Shown: positions 31,345 through 42,936, counted from the stretch's first letter. The stretch is 64,000 nucleotides of DNA from Heterostelium multicystogenum (GCA_003667245.1 RCNN01000026.1:124001-188000), one strand, 5' to 3'. A program made the numbers and translations. The notes: a model not told the origin generated them from the sequence alone.

Positions 31345-33329
31345 ATGGATTATATTAGTAAACAGGAAACAAATACTTCTTTAGCAGAAGAAAAGAAATC
31401 ACCTACAACCAAATTTGACCAATTATCATTAAGTAAGATGATTTTGTTAATTTATTAATATTTCAAAAGAAATCCACATATTCTAATTGAATCATTCATT
31501 TAGATGATCTTTCAAATCCACCAACTGATGAAGAGCTTCGAAATTACAAGGATTTACCAGCATCCTTACTTCCACCAATCCACAAGCGTGAGATGTTAAA
31601 GAGAATCTATGTAAACCGTGATTTAAAGTTAGACAGAATCGAATTCTTTGGTTGTAGGTTGAAAAATTTTCAATACGTCAGATCAAATTGATACTAATCA
31701 CAGTCTTTACAGTTGATATGGATTATACTATTGCAGTTTATAATTCACCAGATTTTGAAGAATTGGCATACGATATGGTAATTGACATTTTGATTGGACT
31801 TGGTTATCCAAAATCAATTAAAAAGTTAAAATACGATCCATCTTTCCCAATTCGTGGTTTGTTTTTGGACAAGGAACTTGGAAACTTACTCAAGATTGAT
31901 AGCTTTGGTAATATCATTCTCTGTGTTCATGGTAGACGTACTCTCTCCTCTAAGGAAGCCACCGATCTCTATCCAAGTATGAGAGTACCAAGTGATGACA
32001 TTGGAAAGCGTTTCTATCTCTTGAATACCTTGTTCACTTTACCAGAAGCTTGTTTGTACAGTGATCTTGTCGAGCATTTGGAAAAGGAGAGCAACTTGAA
32101 GCTCACTGAAGAAGTTGCTGACGAACAGCAACAACAAAACTCACCTCCATTGACCAGTTTGCACCAAAATGCTGATCACATGGCTATTGAAGGTGATGTA
32201 TCATACACTAATCTCTTCCAAGACGTTCGTGAAGCAATGGACTTGGTTCACAATGATGGTAGTTTGAAATCTAAAGTTTTGGATGATATGCCAAGGTAAG
32301 AATATATTTAAAACTAACTTCTATGTACTTTTTATTAATTTACAATTCTATTTCATTATAGATATATTAAAAAAACTAATCCATCAGTTCTTTTTGATAG
32401 AATGAGACAAAATGGAAATAAAGTTTTCCTCTTAACTAATAGTGAATTTTATTACACTAACAAAGTTATGTCTTATCTTTTGAACGACACTAATCCAAAT
32501 TATAAATCATGGCGTGATTATTTCGGTATGTAAAAATATGGTAAACTCTTTCACTTTTAATATTAATAATACTTAATCTGTGATTAGATTTAATCATTGT
32601 CGGTGCAGATAAGCCAAGATTCTTCTCTGAAGGTACAACCATCAGAGAGGTCGATATCAATACTGGCAATTTGATGATTACCAAAGTAAAGGACAGATTC
32701 GAACCAGGTAAGGTTTACCATGGTGGTTCTCTCTCTTTGGTCCAAAAGCTCACTGGAGCTAAGGGTAGCCGTGTTTTTATATACTGGAGACCATATCTTT
32801 GCCGATATTATCAAGTCCAAAAAAAACTCATGGTTGGAGAAATCTTCTTGTTGTACCAGAGCTTCAGCATGAATTACAAGTCTTTGTAAATATCATTTTT
32901 CAAAAACAATATCTGTACCTCGAAGGTATACTAATCTTTTCCATTTTATTGATTAACTTTATAGAGCGAAGAAAAGAAAACAACTCTTCATTTATTGAAT
33001 TTAGAATTCATGCGTGCAGAAATCTACCGTGGATTGGACGCTGAGAGCACCACCCCACCTGATATCTCAGTCTTGCACGCTCATATCAAAGAAGCAAGAG
33101 ACAAGTTGAATTCAGCTTTCAACAAGTACTTTGGTAGTCTATTCAAGACTGGTTCGCATGCAACCTTCTTCTCTATGCAAGTCCAAAAGATATGCTGATC
33201 TCTACACCCAGTGACTATCTCAATCTTCTCAACTATCCATTGTTCTATAACTTCTGTGCTAACGTCAACGCAATGCCACACGAGAATCTGGGTGGTGATG
33301 CCTCATCAATCGATAAAATGTCTAATTAA
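31345..33329 (+). CDS. nt5c2: cytosolic purine 5'-nucleotidase (NT5C2-like, HAD family)
   Basis: Hydrolyses IMP/GMP-type nucleotides. ATG 31345, introns near 31432-31501, 31656-31711, 32296-32361, 32525-32587 and 32885-32965. HAD motif I FDMDYTIAVY is split by an intron (about 31650-31735); PIRGLFLDKELGNLLKID and VHGRRTLSS follow. FYLLNTLFTLPEACL and LFQDVREAMDLVH match NT5C2 closely. Motif II is KVFLLTNSEFYYT (about 32425) and motif IV is TGDHIFADIIKSKKTHGWRN (about 32785-32845, across a frameshift). The C-terminal part (ELQSLNLEFMRAEIY-like, then SLFKTGSHATFFSMQVQRYADLY) is also conserved. A Gln/Pro insert near 32120 is specific. The gene ends at TAA 33329, near the usual family length of about 560 residues. 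Confidence 0.9.
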
Positions 33330-33543
33330 AGAAAAACCTTTGAGCTTGGTGATATAAACTTTGTCTTATTATTTCGAGTAAATAGTTTCATCAATTACTT
33401 CAATATCTCTGTTGTAGAGAAACCTTCTTTTTTGTCCAGAGCTACAACATATTTTAAATGAATTAAAAGAATATTTTGTTTATTTATAAAATATTGATTT
33501 AAGAAACTAAGAATGAATATGAGAGAATTTCTGATTTTTGTTA

Positions 33544-33805
33544 TTACCAGTTTCCTCCTCTCCAATCTCCACCTCTCCAGTTTCCTCCTCTCCAGTCACC
33601 TCCGTGCCAGTAATCACCACCACCTTGGCCATCACAGTCACGTTAGCTGACTCTCCTGATTGGACTCCATTGGAAGAACCCATATTTTACTGAAGTCATA
33701 CTAGCAAGTGGTTGACCTAGTTTGTTCAAATTTTCTAAATTACAAATTTACATTAATATCAAACTAACATATACATATAAATATTGTTTTACCCAAGATT
33801 GTCAT
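33544..33805 (-). CDS. tiny Gly/Trp-rich dictyostelid protein (HssA/SigN-like family)
   Basis: A two-exon gene too small and broken to appear as one reading frame. Exon 1 (33793-33805) gives MTIL and one base; the intron is 33735-33792 (GTAAAA...TTTAG); exon 2 gives ENLNKLGQPLASMTSVKY, then GSSNGVQSGESANV, and ends in four GGDWRGGNW-type repeats before a TAA at 33544. The MTIL start split by an intron after a few codons, the SSNG...SGESANV stretch, and a glycine-rich tail are hallmarks of the multigene families of small D. discoideum proteins around HssA and SigN, which are developmentally regulated. Two one-base frameshifts are needed. Length is about 70 residues. The Trp-rich tail differs from the usual Gly/Cys or Gly/Leu tails. 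Confidence 0.6.
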
Positions 33806-34150
33806 ATAAATGTTATAAGTAATTTTAATAAGTTATTCTACTACTTAATATTTGATATTGAAATTAATTCTTGTTCCTATTTATAATGGTTTACATAGCT
33901 CATTTAATACCCAACTTTTACTTTAAATCTTTTATCAATTTCTTACATTTTAAAATCAATTGAAAAGATGAGATGATGACTAGTTTAATAAATAACTTTT
34001 GATTTAAAAAAGGATATTACTACTAAACTGAAAATTAAATTAACTATTGTCTTTCTATTATAGTATAGAATTTACATTTCAAAACACATTATCATTTACA
34101 GTTTTATTGAATTAAAATTACAAAGACCTTGCTGTGTACCTATAGTTATT
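33806..34150. other. AT-rich spacer
   Basis: Promoter-side DNA of the small Gly/Trp-rich gene and 3' side of the prenyltransferase-like gene. Nothing else seen. Confidence 0.6.
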
Positions 34151-35405
34151 TTACTTCGATACTATAATAGTATCATTTGAATGGTGGGTGAACTTTCTAT
34201 TATCTGCAATTCTTCCTTTAAACAATAATTTGATTTTGGATTGATTGCTCTTATTTGGTTTGAATTTATCTATTAATATTGTTTGTGGTGTAGGATACCA
34301 ATAACTTCCTTGTTTTTGTATACTTCCACATCCCAATGTCGACAATGAGTTGGTATTATAGAATTCATTCATCAATTCGATATCACTTCTTTTCAATTCA
34401 TAATCTTTAGAATTTGCCACTGATCTTGCAAAAATATGATCATAAAGGATTGATCTAAACTATTAATGTTAATGTCAATGGTATTGTTAGTTAATACTCT
34501 CTTGTCATATCCATTTAAAACTAATACATACTTGTTTAATATTAAAATAACTGTGTGGTGAAACTGTGAAGTATAAGTCTTCTGATCCATCTTCGGAGAT
34601 AATAGGAGGCCTTCCGTCAGTAACAAATCTATCAAAACCAATATATAGATCCACTGGTCCAACTGGTACTCCATAGTATCTCTCTATCAATTCATTCTTG
34701 GATGGTACTATGATATATATTGTGTTAATTATTAATTGAAAATTGATTTATTATATATAACTTACATTTTTGATGAGTTTGGAAATATTCAATCGAAAGT
34801 TTAGATATGATTTCAGTCGTGGATGTGATATTGGTTCCAAATAATAAAAGGTGATTTTTACAATGTTCGGTCTTTTTCATTAGGGATTCCATTAGCTTTT
34901 CCAAGTTGTCATCATTTCCAATCCTACAGAATTCTTTCCACTCCCCATAAAAAATAATCCTGATACCAAGTGACAAGAAAATTTCCATGAGTGACTTCTC
35001 AGTATTAAAGCAATTCAGTCCCCATAGGTACTTTATAAATTTAGGATAGTACTCTGGCCCTCTCTTTTCAAGTGTAGGGAACCACATTGGATATATTACA
35101 GTATGAATTCCATGCTCCATCATCATGATTGTTATTTCTATCATTCTCTTAAATGCGCTTAAAGAGTAATCATTCCAATTTATTTCTATTACATTATCTT
35201 TACCATCTAATAAATTAAAGATATTTATCTTTTTAGTATTTTAAAGGTGTAGTTTATTATAAAGATACCTACTTTTAGTATTTACAGTTTCTTTTTATTA
35301 AATGACTTCTTCTAGTTCCATCATAGGCAAAAGACTAATGTTTTAGTACCTGAGTTTTTGAACTATATGTGAAATTTCTTTTGATGATTTATCTATAAAT
35401 TCCAT
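34151..35405 (-). CDS. divergent cis-prenyltransferase (UPP/DHDD synthase-like) protein
   Basis: From ATG 35405 (MEFIDKSSKEISHIVQ), then across a short intron or shift SFAYDGTRRSHLIKRN (about 35300-35350), which resembles motif I of cis-prenyltransferases (MDGNRRWA) with Thr for Asn. After another intron come NWNDYSLSAFKRMIEITI and IHTVIYPMWFPTLEKR, in the place of the LYAFS.ENW.R motif, then LGIRIIFYGEWKEF for the GIRIRFIGD motif and KKTEHCKNHLLLFGTNITST for the NYGGR region. The last part, VPVGPVDLYIGFDRFVTDGR (about 34610-34670), sits where PDLLIRTSGE is usual. An intron at about 34450-34525 precedes the C-terminal exon ending at 34151. Key diphosphate-binding Arg residues in the last motif are not obvious, so substrate and activity are open. 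Fold call is moderate. Confidence 0.5.
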
Positions 35406-35552
35406 TCTTATTCTACAAATATATAAAAATACAATCAATAATGCTTAGAATATTATTAGTTAGTTGTTTATATAATGAAAAAGATAATTCTATCTTATTT
35501 ATATCATTCACTAAGAGAAAAGATATTCTAAAAATCTGTTAAAATAGCAAAC

Positions 35553-35957
35553 ATGCATGCTTCAAATGGTTTTATCTTAGTCCAACAAGGGTCAAGTACT
35601 TGGTCCAACTACCAGCAAGAACTTGTGAGTTTGGATAAATTTCACCTAACCATTACAATCAATCGTTCATAATCAATCAAGACAAGCAATGATTTAATTA
35701 ATTAATAAGTTGTTTTTAGGAGCTTTCTTTTTTTGACGAAAAAACAAGATCATGATTTATCGATTCTACAAAATGGGTCACACTCGCTTTGATGGTCCAC
35801 CAAAGAACTAGTAAAAAACCAAAAAAAAAAAAATTTAGCTGATCTCAAAGTATCCTGGAGGGTGAGATCTATTACAATTTTTATTGGGAGTTTTAACTGT
35901 TGTTTTCAAATAAGATTGAATCAACAGGGTTCCAACAATAGGATGGTTGACAAGTAG
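35553..35957 (+). CDS. possible small multi-exon gene
   Basis: ATG 35553 gives MHASNGFILVQQGSSTWSNY and QQEL, then a GTGAGT donor at 35626. An acceptor TTTTTAG at about 35719 leads to ELSFFDEKTRS and, after a shift, FIDSTKWVTLALMVHQRT. A very short AT-rich intron and DLKVSWR follow, then GSNNRMVDK to a TAG at 35957. The pieces are richer in G+C than the flanks and joined by splice-like borders. No homologue is recognised and two introns are unusually short, so this is a weak call. Confidence 0.25.
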
Positions 35958-36845
35958 TCTTGGTTAATTTATAGATCCAAATTATAATAATTCTATGTTA
36001 AGTAGATGTTAAGATTCTATTGATACATTTATAGAATCATCACCCTCCTTGTTGTGAGTTCACGAACTATCAACCTAAGGAGCGAATCATAATTCTCTTA
36101 GTTACATGTTTTTAGATAATTCATAAAGTCTAATAAAAACAGCATAATAACTTATATGATATTAGAAAAAAAAGAATATATATTGGTTTTGACCAAAATC
36201 TTCAACTCACTTCTGTGATTGTTTTCTAGACTTTATATCTTCATAAACTATGTTATTAATATAATATATCAAATCATGACGAGCATTGAGTTATCATTAT
36301 ATTCTCAAGAGGAAGTACATTGTGACATATGTCATTGTAATCGATATAGATAGTATTTTGTAGTAAACTAAGAATATGTCAAAGATAGATATTTATTTTT
36401 GTTTTCACAATATGAAATAAAAGATAGATATTAATAAATCATGAACAAACAACTAACAATTATTTGAAATTAATTTTTTGAATCTGAATCACCCAACTAG
36501 TTGTTATCACACAAATAATGTAAAACTTTATTCACACTATTAAATCAAAACCAAAAAACAAACGATACTATTGAAATTATTTATAGTTTTTTAACAAATA
36601 AATATAAATAATTCAAATGTATTAATAAAAGTTTTTGGAAAAAACTATAGATACATTTTATATTTATCATTTGGACAAATATTTTCAATGAAATTATTAA
36701 TATTAGATAGATTTGAGTCTTTTCCAAAGACTATAAATTAAAAATTTTGATTCCATGGAAATATCATCATAAACATAAAGAAAACAAAATCAAACAAAAA
36801 CACAAACTACAAAGAAATATCCATACACTAAAAAAAAGAAAGACT
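35958..36845. other. AT-rich intergenic region
   Basis: Nearly 900 bases without any open frame of note. It is upstream of the DPBB-LysM gene and should contain its promoter. The sequence from 36747 has an open frame leading into that gene, but the signal peptide shows that the true start is at 36846. Confidence 0.6.
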
Positions 36846-37935
36846 ATGTTAAAATTATTAATATTAGTAATTTTTGTAACTATTGCTCAAGCTGTCCCTT
36901 TTGGACAAGTTTTCAGCTCTGAAAGCATCATTTTATAATGATGCTGGATTTGGATCATGCGTAAGTGTATTTGTATACAAAAATGTATTTATTAAAAATA
37001 GTTAATAATTTACATGGTTTAAATTAATTAGGGTTCCCAAATAAATGCTGCTAGTGAAATGTTGGTCGCTATCCCACATGCCCATTTTACCTCGATGAAT
37101 CCAAATAATGATCCACTCTGCAATAATGTATTTATCAAAGTTACTTACAATGGAAAGTCCATCACAATTCCAGTCAAAGATAAATGTCCATCATGTAATA
37201 ATAACAAAATTGATTTATCACTTCCTGCTTTTTCTGCACTTGCCAATCCTGATGTAGGAATTATTCAAGTTCAATGGGAATATGTTAATTCTGCTGGTTC
37301 TTCATCATCTTCCTCTACTACATCAATTTTTTCTGGATCAACTACCAGTAGTGGTAGATTAATTACAGTAGTTTCTGGTGATACTTGTTATGGTGTTTGG
37401 GACATCAAAATGTGGAAACAATTGGGATATGGGAGCATTCACTCAAAGTAACCCAGGAATCAACTGTGCTGCACTCCAAATTGGACAACAATTAAGTTGT
37501 GGTGGTATCTCTATAGGATCAACTAGCTCATCATCAGGTTCATCCTCAGGTTCAACTTCCTCTGGAAGTAGAACCATCACTGTAGTATCAGGTGATACCT
37601 GTTATGGTGTTTGGACATCGAAATGTGGAAACAATTGGGATATGGGAGCATTCACACAAAGTAACCCAGGAATCAACTGTGCTTCCCTTCAAATTGGTCA
37701 ACAACTAAGTTGTGGTGGTAGCTCTGTAATTTCATCTAGCCCATCATCTGGACCATCAATACCATCTACCTCTGCTACCTCTGGAGGTAGAATCATCACT
37801 GTAGTATCAGGTGATACCTGTTATGGTGTTTGGACATCAAAATGTGGACACAATTGGGATATGGGAGCATTCACTCAAAGTAACCCAGGAATCAACTGTG
37901 CCGCCCTCCAAATTGGTCAACAACTTAAATGTTAA
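36846..37935 (+). CDS. secreted DPBB (expansin/RlpA-like) protein with three LysM domains
   Basis: ATG 36846 gives a signal peptide MLKLLILVIFVTIAQA. A double-psi beta-barrel domain follows (about 36935-37290, with an intron at about 36960-37031): its DKCPSCNNNKIDLSLPAFSAL stretch has the DxC..C and IDLS signature of barwin/expansin/RlpA domains. A Ser-rich linker leads to three LysM domains (about 37360-37497, 37573-37712, 37792-37932), each with VVSGDTCYGVW, NNWDMGAFTQSNPGINC and LQIGQQL. LysM binds N-acetylglucosamine polymers such as chitin or peptidoglycan; DPBB domains loosen or cleave wall polysaccharides. So the protein probably acts outside the cell, on the amoeba's own sheath or cyst wall, or on bacterial prey. 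Frameshifts lie near 36925 and 37400; at the latter repeat 1 has GGG where repeats 2 and 3 have GG, which shows that one base is extra. Confidence 0.85.
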
Positions 37936-38795
37936 AATTCAAAAACTCATTACCTTCTACATCTATCTGATGATTGTCAATAAAGATAATATTAGATCAC
38001 ATCTATTTGATTAAATATGGGTTTACATCAACTTACATTGAAGAAATAAATAAAAAACAAATAAAAAAGGAATGGTATCTATTTCGAATGATGATTGGGG
38101 TTTTAGATATGCCTTGCGACACGTCTAAGGGGTTCACCGACGGGATGAACCGCTACTAGAGTGATTCAGTCCACTGAAGTTAGTGACAATTCTTGATGTA
38201 TGTTTTGGTAGTAATTACCTAAATATGATGGAGTCTTCATTGATTGTCATTCGATTGTCCAATCCCAATAAACTAAAAACTAAACTGACATTATCAATCA
38301 AGGAATACTCCTACTTTAAAATCTTTATGGTACTATCAAATGTTTGTAATTTTTCTTATTTAATTCTTATTCATGAGATTTTGTGTTTTTAATAATGCAA
38401 AACCAATATTGAATATTTTAATTAAATCTTGAAATTCAAAGTGTAACGATCAAATAATTAGTCATTAGACTGATCCATCCATCAATCAATCAATGAATCA
38501 CAAATAATAACTACGACTACAAATTCATTAGTATCTATGTGCTATTTTTGTTTGAATAACCAAGAAATATAAGCTATAACCATAATTATGAGGTGTAGAT
38601 TATTTGACAATGTTACATCACACACACTCACATTCATTTTCTTTAGAATGTAAAAATTAAATATTAAAATTTTAATAATTTAAAAAATTATAAATTAGAA
38701 GATACTTTATTAATGAAGTTAAACAATCCATCATCATTCACTATTCAATCAATCAATCAATTAATTACAAATTAAACCAAACTTAATCAAAAGCA
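37936..38795. other. intergenic region with a structured RNA candidate
   Basis: AT-rich DNA between the DPBB-LysM gene and the SppA-like gene, interrupted by a sharply GC-richer block at about 38107-38180 that is listed separately. No open frame worth calling. Confidence 0.6.
38088..38180 (+). ncRNA. structured small RNA candidate, possibly C/D-box snoRNA-like
   Basis: A GC-rich island in AT-rich intergenic DNA. Three small stems follow each other: CCTT/AAGG (38112-38130), GGTTCA/TGAACC (38131-38151) and TTCAG/CTGAA (38165-38178). ATGATGA at 38088-38094 fits a C box and CTGA at 38174-38177 a D box, 90 nt apart, the usual snoRNA length, but the internal stems and lack of a clear terminal stem argue against a plain C/D RNA. 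It is not a tRNA: no 7-base anticodon loop and no standard T-loop. Strand is inferred from the box motifs only. Confidence 0.35.
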
Positions 38796-40752
38796 ATGTC
38801 ATTGTCCAAATATCAGTTTGACTTCTCAAAGAGATATGAAGAGTTGTATAAATTGGTCTCAAACTATGTCCAAGAACATCCTTACAAGACTGCTCAGTTT
38901 TCATTGATGATCGGATGGATCTTCTTCAAATCTGCTCTTAAAAATATCGTTCAATCATCCCAAAAAATACTCTGATCGAAATCGATGTAGCCAATGTCAA
39001 CGTTGTCACCGTAGGTTGTCCACTTCCGACTCCTTCACATTATCATATCATTCCAATACTCATACACTTCTATCTGTTTTACTTTGTTACTTACCTTTAC
39101 AGACACCATTGTCAACATTGGAACAATTTCTAGAGCCAACAACCCTTTATTTTAGAGATCTTGTTGATGGTATCAGAAAGGCTGCTGATCACAGCAATAT
39201 TGATGGTATCATTTTCCGTGTGGGTACTCATTTCCAGATGTCATTTGCTCATATTCAAGAGATCCGTGATGCCGTTTCCTACTTGAGATCCAAGGGTAAG
39301 AAGTCCATCTTCTATGCTGACACTTTTGGTGAATTTTCAAATGCCAATATTACATATTATCTTGCCTCCGCTTTCGAGTAAGTATTTAGTGATAAAGAAT
39401 ATTCAAATGTACTAACCATCTCTAAAGGACCATCTATATGTCTCCTGTTGGCGGTGTTAACATTATAAACTGGGGAATCGATTCACCATTTTTGAAGAAT
39501 GCATTGGAAAAGCTTGAAATTGTTCCAGAGTTTATTAGAAGAAAAGAATACAAGTCTGCTGCTAACATGTTTCACTGAGGAAAGATGACTGGTCCAGAAA
39601 GAGAGAGTATGCAATCAATTTTTGATAGCATATTTGGTCAAATGATTGAGGGAATTGCCAAAGACAGAAATCTCCCAGTCGAGGACGTAAGCCGTTATTT
39701 TGCAACTGGTCCATTTTCAGCAGCAAAATCAGTCGAATTGAAATTGGTCGATAAACTTGCCTATTTGCCAGATGCTTATGATGAGATTAAAGGTATTGCT
39801 AAGGATGAAGAAACAAAAGACCAAGCCAAGTCCAAAGAAAAGAAATCAAAGGTAAACACCATCTATTTAAGTAAATATTTGTCATTGAATGGAAGACTCT
39901 ATGAACCAGGAACATCAAAGAAGAACAAGATTGCCTATATCAATGCGGAGGGAGCGATTACCTGTGGTAAATCACTTAACAAGATGAATGGTGGACCAAC
40001 AATTGGTGCTGAATCACTCACTTTAGCAATTAGAGCTGCTACCCAAGATAAGTCAATCAAAGCTATTATCATGCGTGTTGATTCTCCAGGAGGAAGCTAC
40101 CAAGCTAGTTGCATTGTTCACCGTGAGATCGAGAGAGCAAAGAAGGCGGTAAGAAGATTGTCGTAGTCATGGGTTCTTGTGCTGCATCAGGTGGATATTT
40201 CATTTCTTGTAATGCTGACAAAATCGTAGCTGCAAATGGAACATTCACTGGTTCGATTGGTGTTTTGCTTGGTAAATTCAATATTAGAAAACCAATGGAG
40301 AAACTTGGATTTAAATTCGATACTCTCAAAGTAAATGTACAACATGAAGATACAGGAGACAACAGTAATCTATTCTCAGCTCTTTACAACTACAATGAGA
40401 GTCAACTTAAGGCTATCAACTTTGAACTAGATGCTATTTATGATGACTTCACCTCCAAAGTTGCTGAGGGTAGAAACCTCACCAAGGAACAAGTAGAACA
40501 AGTTGCTCGTGGTCGTGTTTGGACTGGTCAACAGCTTTTGAGAATAAGTTGGTCGACAGAATCGGTGGACTCAATGAAGCAATCGAAGAAACCAAAGAGT
40601 TGCTTAAGCTTAGCAGTGACGACAAGATTGAATTGATCCCATTCCCAAGAGACAGCTTAATCAAGCAAATCTTATCATCAACATCACCCTACAACTCAGA
40701 GGAAATCGACAAAAAGGGTGTTTCCACTTGGAATCAGCAGTTCAGGAATTAG
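38796..40752 (+). CDS. sppA: SppA-type signal peptide peptidase (protease IV family, S49)
   Basis: Serine-lysine membrane peptidase of the ClpP/crotonase fold, in eukaryotes mostly found in plants (chloroplast) and protists. ATG 38796 opens MSLSKYQFDFSKRYEELYKL and a hydrophobic stretch (FSLMIGWIFFKSAL) that may anchor it. The first domain has FRVGTHFQMSFAHIQEIRDA and FGEFSNANITYYLAS, with an intron at about 39380-39427. The catalytic Lys is in RRKEYKSAANMF (about 39537-39570). The second domain holds MRVDSPGGSYQAS (about 40070) and the catalytic Ser in MGSCAASGGYFISC (about 40170-40210), then NGTFTGSIGVL. The gene ends at 40752. Frameshifts lie near 38960, 39575, 40150 and 40545. It is a full-length 67K-type enzyme with both halves, as in E. 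coli SppA. Confidence 0.9.
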
Positions 40753-41107
40753 CACAATGTCGAAGCCCATCATGATGATCGGAACTATTTTTTCATTATT
40801 CAATCATGCTTTCTGCTATTTTACCAAAAACAAATCATGACCTATCTTAAAAATGAATCAAATAGACAAAATGTGTCAATCCAAATGGACTCGTCCATAA
40901 ACCTTTTTTAAATAATCAAATGCTTTTAAATCTTTTAAACAAATAAACCAATCTGTATTTATCAATCATTATTCATGCTACATTTAATAATATGTATTAT
41001 TTTATTATTAATTATATATGTATAATCTATTTCTAAAACTATTTAACTAAATGAGCTGTTGAGGATGAAAAATATTAGATCATTTCTAGCCAATTGAGAA
41101 TTCATAA
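40753..41107. other. convergent intergenic spacer
   Basis: AT-rich DNA between the 3' ends of the SppA-like gene and the DNAJC11 gene. Nothing seen. Confidence 0.65.
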
Positions 41108-42936
41108 TCAAATCAACTTACACTTTAATGGCATTCTTAGCGGCTCTTCGTCATTGACGGTTGCCTGATGAAGTTTACCTTGGAAGAAATAAGAGACACG
41201 AAAGTTGTTTTTGCTCTCCGATACATGGATCATAGAAAACCTAGCAGGTCTGACTTCTTGTTGGGATAGAGCTCAAGCTTACTATCCTCGACTATATATT
41301 GAGTGCGACAGTTACATCTATATATTGATCGCTTTGTCCGTTCAAAACACCAATAGAGTGCCTCTTGTATTATCAATCCATTCTTTGATTTTTTCAGTGG
41401 CAATCTTCTTTTCTACTGTTGGACGCATCAATTGGATATCGATTGAAGCTCTTCTTCGCGATTCTTCGATTGCCTCAGCGTGCTTTTCCTTGCGTGCCTT
41501 CAAACGTGCTTGATCATTTCGCTTGTTAAGTGGGTTGATAATGAGAAGCTTGATTGCTGTACCAATTACTGATGGCACTGTAAAGAAGAGGACTGATGTC
41601 AGCCAATGGACATCGGTATAAATAGGAATGGGGATTTCAAAAGATTGATATTTATGGTGAATTCCAAAGCATATACATATTTGCTTGCATCCATTGTGAG
41701 TGTAAAACTAAATTGTAAATACTGGAGAGATACGACGAGAAATAGAAGCTGAAATACCTCCAAAGTGCAGGTTATCTGTTGCTATGGAGACTCCTACAAC
41801 AGTCTTTTTCGAAATTGGCAATTGTCTTGAGATATTGGTCTTCACACCAACGTAGTTTTCCAACCAAGATGTCGAATCCTAAATACGATTCTCGATATTT
41901 CTTGTAACATTAAATCCAACTGTCGCTGATTGTGAAGTTACTGTCGATGATATTTTTGCTTCTGTTGTTTCGCTATAGCAATGCAAGTAGTTAAAATTAG
42001 TAAATCTGAAACATGATCAACTCAAGATTTAGCACAGACTGCTCCAGAACCATACCTCAGTGATTTAGATAAAGAAGCTGATATATCCAATGGTTTTAAA
42101 TATGTAATTGCCTGTGTAGATGAAATATGTGCAACGTCTAAAATTAAAAAGATTGATTAGTAAAGAAATAAATGGAGTAAACATTGGTGATGATATATTA
42201 CATGTTTGATCCAACAAAACCTTAACTCCAATTGAAGTTAAAGTGGAAATGCCTCGCTATATGTAGTGATGTAATCAATTGAAATCGATTGAACAAGACC
42301 TTCTTGTGGGTGGCTCTACAGTCGAATCCTGATTCATAACGCTTCTTGACGACGGTTGGCGAAATTTCCAATGTTCCTAGTTTGGGACTGTTTGATTTTG
42401 AAACTCTGTGTTGTATGGACCTTCTTGATGAAGCATGAGCTGTACTCGGGAACTACTGCCCACTGTCATTGCCTGATATCCATGACCGTTGAAAAAGTTG
42501 AGCAATCTCTCTTCCTTCATCGCTTCGCTAGCTCGTGCAAACTTTGCAAGTAGACTCTCCACACTAGTTGACGATTTTATGATTGACTGTGCGTTCTCCA
42601 AACCAGCAATCCCATAGTTATCGTAGAAGCACGCTCTTTTTCGTCAGACAGCACTTTCTTTTGCACGTTTTGATCATTGCAAACTTGTGTTGAGACATCT
42701 GCTTCAACTCCTCCGACTGATGTTTATCAGGATGATATGTCATAGCCAACTTCTTGTATGCATTTTTGAATGTCTGTAGTTGTAGCATCACGTGGTACAT
42801 TGAGAACCGCGTAGAAATCGACGTTTTCAGTTGGATCTTCATCGAAACTATCGTCGTCATCGTCGTGATCATCGCCAAACTTTTTCTTATTCAGCTTATC
42901 CTCACTGTCACTATCGAACTGGTCCTCTACATTCAT
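41108..42936 (-). CDS. dnajc11: DNAJC11-like J-domain protein (mitochondrial MICOS/MIB-associated)
   Basis: From ATG 42936: an acidic leader (NVEDQFDSDSEDKLNKKKF), then the J domain, DFYAVLNVPRDATTTDIQ, with YHPDKH holding the HPD motif (about 42705-42830). The remainder is the DNAJC11-specific beta-barrel-like region, broken into short frames by introns and frameshifts between 41580 and 42600. The C-terminal helix block LLIINPLNKRNDQARLKARK and RRASIDIQLMRPTVEKK (about 41390-41560) aligns with the DNAJC11 C-terminal domain, and the last residues (read across frames near 41110-41290) match its DPC.GE..L...Y.F.G.LH tail. In animals this protein sits at the mitochondrial outer membrane and contacts MICOS and SAM. 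Gene identity is well supported; exon borders in the middle are not resolved. Confidence 0.8.

Noticed and set aside
38088..38180. Reading the GC-rich block as a tRNA
   Set aside because: The would-be anticodon loop has nine bases, the T-loop lacks the standard TTCRA pattern and no acceptor stem forms.
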